NCBI GenBank assembly: GCA_018398815.1
Contig: JAFLJL010004137.1
Location: forward strand, 57,501 to 91,800
DNA: 34,300 bases
Direction of reading: 5' to 3'
From: Conus ventricosus
Taxonomy: Eukaryota > Mollusca > Gastropoda > Neogastropoda > Conidae
The notes beneath the pieces were generated by a model. It saw only the letters and a program-made list of their open reading frames with translations, was not told the DNA's origin and made no database searches. The position numbers were made by a program, and so were the translations under genes. Below, one piece after another: positions 29,835-34,300 of the stretch (the first letter of the stretch is position 1; every line of letters begins with the position of its first letter).

Positions 29835-30530
29835 CTCGCGTGCACGCTTCACGCGCGATTATTCAGTGTCAGCTGGAAGTGGCATCAGTGTACAGGCATC
29901 CCGTGCAGCCCATGTTGATAACTTGGCTCACCTTGGGAGAGAAAAAAAGTTAGAGTCCCGTTAGCCTGGAAGGAGAACATTCCTTTTTTGAGTTTTTTTT
30001 TCAAGAACGTCAGAGGAGATCTTCGGTTGTGACCGCACCGGTGAGGTTTGGGTCCTCCGAGCCATCGATGTGACGCTTTCTTGTGTCCTCGGTGAGGTGT
30101 CTGGTTTTCCAGTGCCTGCAGTCTCTAGAGCTCACTCCCGGTTTTTGGTGAGTTACCTATCTGTTGTGTGCGTGTATCATTTCATTTGTTTGCTATTGTT
30201 TTATAGATATATAGTTATATTCTTGCTTTCCCATTTAAAAAACAACAACTTCACTTTCAGTTACAATTGGATTCAGACAGAGGGGAGAAAGGAAACTCGA
30301 GTTAGCTTCGCCTCGTATTCTTTTCGTTGTTGGTGTGTGACCTTCGGTATTGAATAACTGGGGTTTATTTCATGTGTAAAAAAAATAAATAAAACTTATC
30401 ACAGAAAGGTGAAGATTTCGTTTTGTACATCTCCGACTCGAATTACTGTATCGTTATACTCTTTTACGGTAAACACATTGGTTGATGTTGTGTAATGTAC
30501 CATGATACTAGTAGTATATTGTAGGCCCGT
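29835..30530. other. Unassigned host-like sequence
   Basis: No gene is recognised. GGTGAGTTACC near 30148 resembles a splice donor and the segment could be a 5' untranslated exon, but there is no supporting frame. Confidence 0.3.
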
Positions 30531-30534
30531 TGCC

Positions 30535-30800
30535 ACTCACAACGAGTGCAAAATGGCGGCCGAGTGGGAAGAAAGAAGGATATGGGGTCAGAGGTCACGG
30601 TTTGTTTACGCGGAGTACCCGGATGAGGGTGCAAAATGGCGGCGCAAGATGGCGGCCATCAGGGCCAGCACTCTCGCGCGGTTTTGAGTCGAAAGCGAAA
30701 GTAAGAATACAGTTATCTCCCCCTGATCCATAAAAACTAGGTCGATGACGTCACCCGGTCTATTTTTCGGGCTCTCTCGCCCCGAGAAGGCCGGCGGCGC
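30535..30800. promoter_or_regulatory. CpG-rich, promoter-like island
   Basis: In a GC-rich, CpG-rich block there are three YY1-type sites in the same orientation: CAAAATGGCGGCC 30549-30561, CAAAATGGCGGCG 30632-30644 and CAAGATGGCGGCC 30645-30657. There is also a perfect nuclear-receptor DR1 (GGGTCA G AGGTCA, 30585-30597) and a full palindromic CRE, TGACGTCA (30746-30753). Such a combination is usual at housekeeping-type promoters. No downstream exon is recognisable in either direction, so the gene and direction are unknown. It is flanked by a GT array. Confidence 0.55.
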
Positions 30801-30806
30801 CGTCTG

Positions 30807-30822
30807 CCGTGCGTGCGTGCGT

Positions 30823-30897
<75 letters not shown>

Positions 30898-30915
30898 GTG
30901 TGTGCGTGTGTGTGT
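30807..30915. repeat. (GT)n microsatellite
   Basis: A GT array with GC interruptions next to the CpG island. The His/Thr-rich minus-strand frame across it (30606-31046) is an artefact. Confidence 0.95.
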
Positions 30916-31092
30916 ATGATGTGAGCGAGGAGGGGTGAGTGGAGGGCAGACGTGGTGGTGGTTATGCAGAGGAAAGTGTGGTGCAGTTTTATACCTCTGG
31001 CACTGTTGCAGGCATCGGCAGCAGCCACTATTCTCCCGCTCCTCAACTTGTGTAGACTGACTGCCTTGCCGCTGGCTTCCCTGCCCTGTCTG

Positions 31093-31160
31093 TAGTGTGT
31101 GTGTGTGTGTGTTCGTGTGCGCGCGTGCGTGTATGTGCGTGTGTGTGCGTGTGTGTGTGC
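31093..31160. repeat. (GT)n microsatellite abutting element block 2
   Basis: A GT/GC array ending within a few bases of the left limit of similarity between element blocks 1 and 2 (about 31164). Confidence 0.9.
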
Positions 31161-31163
31161 TGA

Positions 31164-31664
31164 TGGTTATTAGGGGTTTTGCTCACTAAAAGAAGCAATG
31201 AGTAACTTCGACATTACTCTCAAACTTAACAATGCAAATCTAAAAACAATGTTAACATTCAAGCCTGAAGAAGAAGAAGTAGGTTACTATTTTGATGGAG
31301 AGCTAGCTAAAATATTAGGTTTTACAACTACCAATCAAGCCGTTCATAGTTTTGAAGTTTCGCCAAACAAAACTACTTATGAGGGAGAAAATCCGCTCGA
31401 TCTTGCATTACATTCATTACTCTATGTTCATTTAGACGAGCTGAGCACTGATGAAAACTTATATGATGGAAGGCCCTCAACTGTTTTAAGAGCTCTTCCG
31501 TCAGGGAAAGCTGCATATTGTGATTATGAAATTATACAATTCCCTAATTTACAGTTTAAAAGATTAGTTTGTGGAGGGTTGGATCATTTAATATTAAAAT
31601 CGCAGACAAAGCAGGAAAAGTTGTGAAATGTGATAACCTACACATTGTTTTGGAAATAAAATGA
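31164..31664 (+). pseudogene. Putative penton-like minor capsid protein (element block 2, 5'-truncated)
   Basis: The best-preserved copy has 142 codons open from an internal ATG at 31198 (MSNFDITLKLNNAN). Similarity to block 1 begins earlier, at about 31164, where a TAG replaces the TAC after the G-Y pair, so this ATG is probably not the real start. Then come GYYFDGELAKILGF, NPLDLALHSLLYVHLDEL, STVLRALPSGKAAYCDYEI and VCGGLDHL. A frameshift near 31590 moves the ending to another frame (VVKCDNLHIVLEIK, stop at 31662-31664), 19 nt before the next ATG. Residues and order match block 1. The penton-like assignment is by remembered resemblance to jelly-roll proteins of Polinton-like elements. Confidence 0.5.
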
Positions 31665-31683
31665 TAAACTGTACTAAAAAATA

Positions 31684-32553
31684 ATGTCGCGTGGGCCAGA
31701 AGAATCAGGAGTTACATTAGCGCCTGTGAGGTGTATAACTTTAGAATTAAAAGACCTTGCAGACGTTGTGGACTTTGAACAGAATGTGAGATAGGCGCTT
31801 TGTATGGTTTTGAGTACACTAAAGATGGTTATTATAAACGTAAAGAGGTTGGCGACAGCAAAAAGTTTCCTAAACTAGAACAACTGCGCAATGTAGAAGC
31901 AAATAATGCAGGTTATTATGAATATAAAATAGTTCGAAAACCTGACAGCAAATGGCACTTAGAACCACATTTAGAATGGGACATAAAATTTGAATTCATA
32001 AGCCCATTTACATTTTTTGACCGTCAAAAAGTTTCAGAAAAGCATTCAACTCAGGTCCTTTACATGTAAGTCTTATGCCAGAGGACAATAGTCGGAAAGA
32101 GATTGAAATAAAGCCGTATGGGGATAAACAGTACATCCTCCACAGAAAGGAATCAGTTTTGAAAGATGCTTCTACAAAATTACAGTTCATTCCACAAATG
32201 AAATTAGAGACACGTTCACAATGATATTTGAAATTTCTGTCTTAAAAGATGAAGGGAGGAATGGGTTGTGGGCGTTAGTGACGTCCTTCTAAAAGGAATT
32301 CTAATTAGCTGGCAAAACTTAGATGTTGAAAAACTTAAAGTTACCGTCGTCATTCTTCACAATGACGAGGATATTAAGGTCATAACAACAAGCAACAAAA
32401 TCAATATTAGTCTAAATAGAAACAATCTTACAGAACTAAATTGGATTAATCTTACACATTTAGATCTTATAGGATTTTATTATACTGAACAAGTTTTGAC
32501 AGAGAGTATGATAAACATAATAACTGGATTAGATCAAATTCTGTTATTAAAAC
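31684..32553 (+). pseudogene. Unidentified element gene X, between penton-like gene and ATPase (copy 2)
   Basis: The ATG at 31684 opens 36 codons (MSRGPEESGVTLAPVRC, then LELKDLADVVDFEQNVR) before a frameshift near 31790. The next piece, 31800-32069, reads GFEYTKDGYYKRKEVGD, FPKLEQLRNVEANNAGYYEY, KWHLEPHLEWDIKFEFISP and TFFDRQKVSE. Further shifted pieces follow (KEIEIKPYGDKQYILH; FEISVLKDE; ILISWQNLDVEKLKVTVVIL). The total is about 290 codons. Alternation of charged and Tyr/Phe-rich beta-like segments is visible, but I recognise no family. The part from about 32400 (LNRNNLTELNWINLTHLDL) may be its C-terminus or an N-terminal extension of the ATPase. Confidence 0.45.
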
Positions 32554-33130
32554 TATGGTGCAGTTTAAACTTTATGACAAAAACTCCTCATTGTTCATTG
32601 ATTTGTGGACAGACTGGTTGTGAAAAAACAATATTTGTCCTAGACCTATTACAAACAGTTTATCGCTAATTTTGATCATATTGTGATTTTCTGTCCAACT
32701 CTTAAATGGAACAAAGCATATCATGATAGAAGGTTTATATGGACAGATGATAACATATATTTAGTTAATCCTAGCAATAAACTGAGTGAGTGTTTAGAAC
32801 ACTTTTATATACTGTTTTAAGGAACGCAGACACTATTTATTATAGATGACTGTTCGGCAGAAAGAGACATAGTTAAAAAAAGAAACACTTTATCAAAACT
32901 AGCTTTTAGTGGAAGACATGCTGGGATAAGTGTGTGGATTTTATGTCAAAAATATAACTCAGTTTTAAAAGACTTTAGAGAACAGTTAAAGACTGTAGTT
33001 TTATTTCACATGAAAGACAGAGACGCATTTGATGAATGTATGCGTGAAAATGATGTTATTGAAAATGATCAGGAAAAACACAGGATTAAGCAAAAACTAA
33101 AATCTGAAAAGTTTAGTAAATTAGTATAAA
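32554..33130 (+). pseudogene. A32/FtsK-HerA-like packaging ATPase (copy 2)
   Basis: Genome-packaging ATPase of the Polinton-like element. TPHCSLICGQTGCEKTIFVL (about 32584-32643) is a Walker A loop in which the Gly before Lys-Thr is Glu. After a frameshift at about 32668 come DHIVIFCPTLKWNKAY, then (second shift near 32815) TLFIIDDCSAERDIVKKR with the Walker B Asp pair (about 32828-32880), and FSGRHAGISVWILCQKYNSV (about 32908-32967) holding the conserved arginine and sensor region. LKDFREQLK, HMKDRDAF and a charged tail to KFSKLV, stop at 33127-33129, complete it. Either ATG 32554 or 32574 could be the start. The hairpin follows after 47 nt. Confidence 0.75.
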
Positions 33131-33176
33131 AACGGATAATCCTACACAGTATGCATGTTTGCAGGGTTTACTAGTT

Positions 33177-33262
33177 AGAGAACTAATAAATGCCTATCCT
33201 AGGGCAACCGCCCGAAACTTGTTGAGGGCGGTTGAGCTAGGATTGGTATTTATTAGTTCTCT
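33177..33262. repeat. Long hairpin at the end of element block 2
   Basis: The outer stem AGAGAACTAATAAAT / ATTTATTAGTTCTCT is perfect over 15 bp. It is followed inward by CCTATCCTAG against CTAGGATTGG with one mismatch, and CAACCGCCC against GGGCGGTTG (perfect, 9 bp). The loop is about 12 nt (GAAACTTGTTGA). Changes relative to the 9.44 kb copy are mostly in the loop and bulges. The right edge is also the junction with the Penelope-like reverse transcriptase. Confidence 0.9.
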
Positions 33263-34027
33263 CCTCTTGATATTCAGCTGCTGCACTGTTAAATTCTTTC
33301 TCATTGCATGACAGTTTAGATAATCTTTTGTTTATACCATTAGGTATGGTTTTTAAGATGGAGGGTGGGTGGTTACTGTTGATGTCTACATAGACAGGTG
33401 TGTCATTAGGTTTTTTATATGGTTTGTATGTATGATCCTTAAGGTCTAATGTTATGTCTAAATAATTTACTGTTTTTTTGTTGGCTTCTACTGTGATTTT
33501 TAGGTTATGGCTTTGAAAAATTTTACAAAGTTCTTTTTTCTTGTTTTCAATGCTTTTTGGTTTATTGTTCAACGTGGCAAGACCGTCATCTCTGTATAGG
33601 CCAACCTGTTTACCAAGTATTTTCTGTATATGAGACAACATGAAAAGTCCAACTAATTCACACGTCTCAGCTCCATCATAAGATCCCATCGTGACATCGA
33701 ATGTGGAATTTCTGTTGCTATGGAGAAGGGTTTTCTTAGTGTGGAGAATGATTTCCATCTCAGAATCTGTTATATTTGTATATTTGTTGGCGAATCTTAG
33801 AGATTTAGTAAGTAATTCCTCATCAATGGAAGGGTAGAAGTCCACTATGTCAAAAGTAATGAACACTGTATTTGTCTGTTTGTTCAATTCGTTAAACCAT
33901 TGGATAACTTCATAACTATTTTTCCAGAGATTGTATTCAGTGTTTGATTTTATGTCCTCTATTGCTTTTTCCAGGATCTTTTTACTAATTTTGCCTAATT
34001 TTGCCATAGCAACAGTGAAACTTGGAT
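33263..34027 (-). pseudogene. Penelope-like reverse transcriptase (fragment)
   Basis: The minus-strand frame is open for about 260 codons. Motif A is FITFDIVDFYPSI (about 33823-33861), motif [16 protein letters not shown] (about 33645-33690) and motif C LYRDDGLA (about 33580-33605). NYLDITLDL, a NDTPVYVDINSNHPPSILK segment and a KRLSKLSCNEKEF segment follow. The order and the IP-N-G and H-P-P segments are those of Penelope-like reverse transcriptases, which prime on exposed 3' ends and are related to telomerase. The catalytic Asp residues are present. The C-terminal end, including the GIY-YIG nuclease, is cut at the hairpin edge (33262/33263). The N-terminal end is cut at an A-tract (about 34027), beyond which an inverted copy begins; the reading frame's apparent start at 34064 lies in that copy. 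Confidence 0.8.
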
Positions 34028-34039
34028 AAAAAAAAAAAA

Positions 34040-34300
34040 GCAGAAATTCCACATTCGATGTCATGATGGGATCTTATGATGGAGCTGAGACGTGTGAATT
34101 AGTTGGACTTTTCATGTTGTCTCATATACAGAAATACTTGGTAAACAGGTTGGCCTATACAGAGATGACGGTCTTGCCACGTTAAACAATAAACTAAAAA
34201 TCATTGAAAACATCTTAAAAACCATACCTAATGGTATAAACAAAAGATTATCTAAACTGTCATGCAATGAGAAAGAATTTAACAGTGCAGCAGCTGAATA
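34040..34300 (+). pseudogene. Inverted, internally deleted copy of the Penelope-like reverse transcriptase
   Basis: From about 34040 the plus strand repeats the reverse transcriptase sequence of the minus strand, starting in mid-gene (before motif B) and running to the window edge. Motifs B and C are included (GSYDGAE, RDDGL). About 182 bp between the motif C region and the IPNGINKRL segment are missing, with only one or a few bases of overlap at the deletion point. A one-base loss near 34128 also shifts the frame. The two copies are head-to-head with a 12-nt A tract (34027-34038) between them. Confidence 0.8.

Noticed and set aside
30606..31046. A His/Thr-rich minus-strand frame of 146 codons
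   Set aside because: It runs across a GT array and the CpG island; the composition is explained by the dinucleotide repeat.

Overview
The window is eukaryotic DNA, most likely a marine invertebrate and plausibly a mollusc. It has long (CA/GT)n, (AT)n and (AAAAT)n arrays, homopolymer tracts, a scaffolding gap of exactly 1000 N, a CpG-rich promoter-like island and animal-type retroelements. I see no intact host gene. Nearly every recognisable coding sequence belongs to a mobile element, and most carry frameshifts or stops. The host assignment is inference.

The main content is a scatter of broken pieces of a Polinton/Maverick-like (adintovirus-like) DNA element. The pieces include a protein-primed-type DNA polymerase B C-terminus (16.63-17.04 kb, +), a retroviral-type rve integrase (20.24-21.21 kb, +) and three copies of an A32/FtsK-HerA-like packaging ATPase (8.81-9.43 kb +; 22.93-23.60 kb -; 32.55-33.13 kb +). 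There are also two copies of a putative penton-like protein (7.34-7.91 kb; 31.17-31.66 kb), two copies of an unidentified gene between penton and ATPase, and two fragments of a candidate capsid/structural gene on the minus strand (6.87-7.07 kb; 28.0-28.84 kb). Around them lie small membrane or coiled-coil genes: two on the minus strand at 17.28-18.17 kb, a divergent tiny membrane gene at 18.21 kb and its relative at 19.55 kb, a coiled-coil gene before the integrase, and a coiled-coil/membrane gene plus a small membrane gene at 26.95-28.07 kb. The penton-X-ATPase block occurs twice in direct orientation about 23.75 kb apart. In both copies it ends in a near-perfect 86-90 nt hairpin, and the similarity between the copies stops exactly there.

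Layout: 0.67-2.88 kb, a degenerate minisatellite with a 46-C run; 4.0-4.7 kb, CA arrays; 5.8-6.8 kb, gap; 6.9-9.53 kb, element block 1; 9.5-10.7 kb, unassigned DNA with a thrice-repeated short inverted motif; 10.8-15.2 kb, remains of a Gypsy-like LTR retrotransposon (gag, protease, integrase zinc region, 3' LTR; reverse transcriptase missing); 16.6-18.35 kb, polymerase B end and small genes; 19.5-21.2 kb, small genes and integrase; 21.2-24.96 kb, low-quality, homopolymer-smeared sequence holding the inverted third ATPase; 25.1-26.8 kb, tandem repeat, GT array and pyrimidine-rich DNA; 26.95-28.84 kb, further element genes; 28.85-29.6 kb, a 5'-truncated Penelope-like element with GIY-YIG endonuclease and a decayed hammerhead ribozyme; 30.5-30.8 kb, a CpG-rich island with YY1, DR1 and CRE sites; 31.16-33.26 kb, element block 2; 33.26-34.3 kb, a Penelope-like reverse transcriptase joined head-to-head to an inverted, internally deleted copy of itself.

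In an intact element, polymerase B would copy the DNA, the integrase would insert it, and the ATPase with the putative capsid proteins would package it. None of these genes is intact here. Family names for the small genes, penton and capsid rest on remembered resemblance to uncharacterised invertebrate proteins and need a database search.
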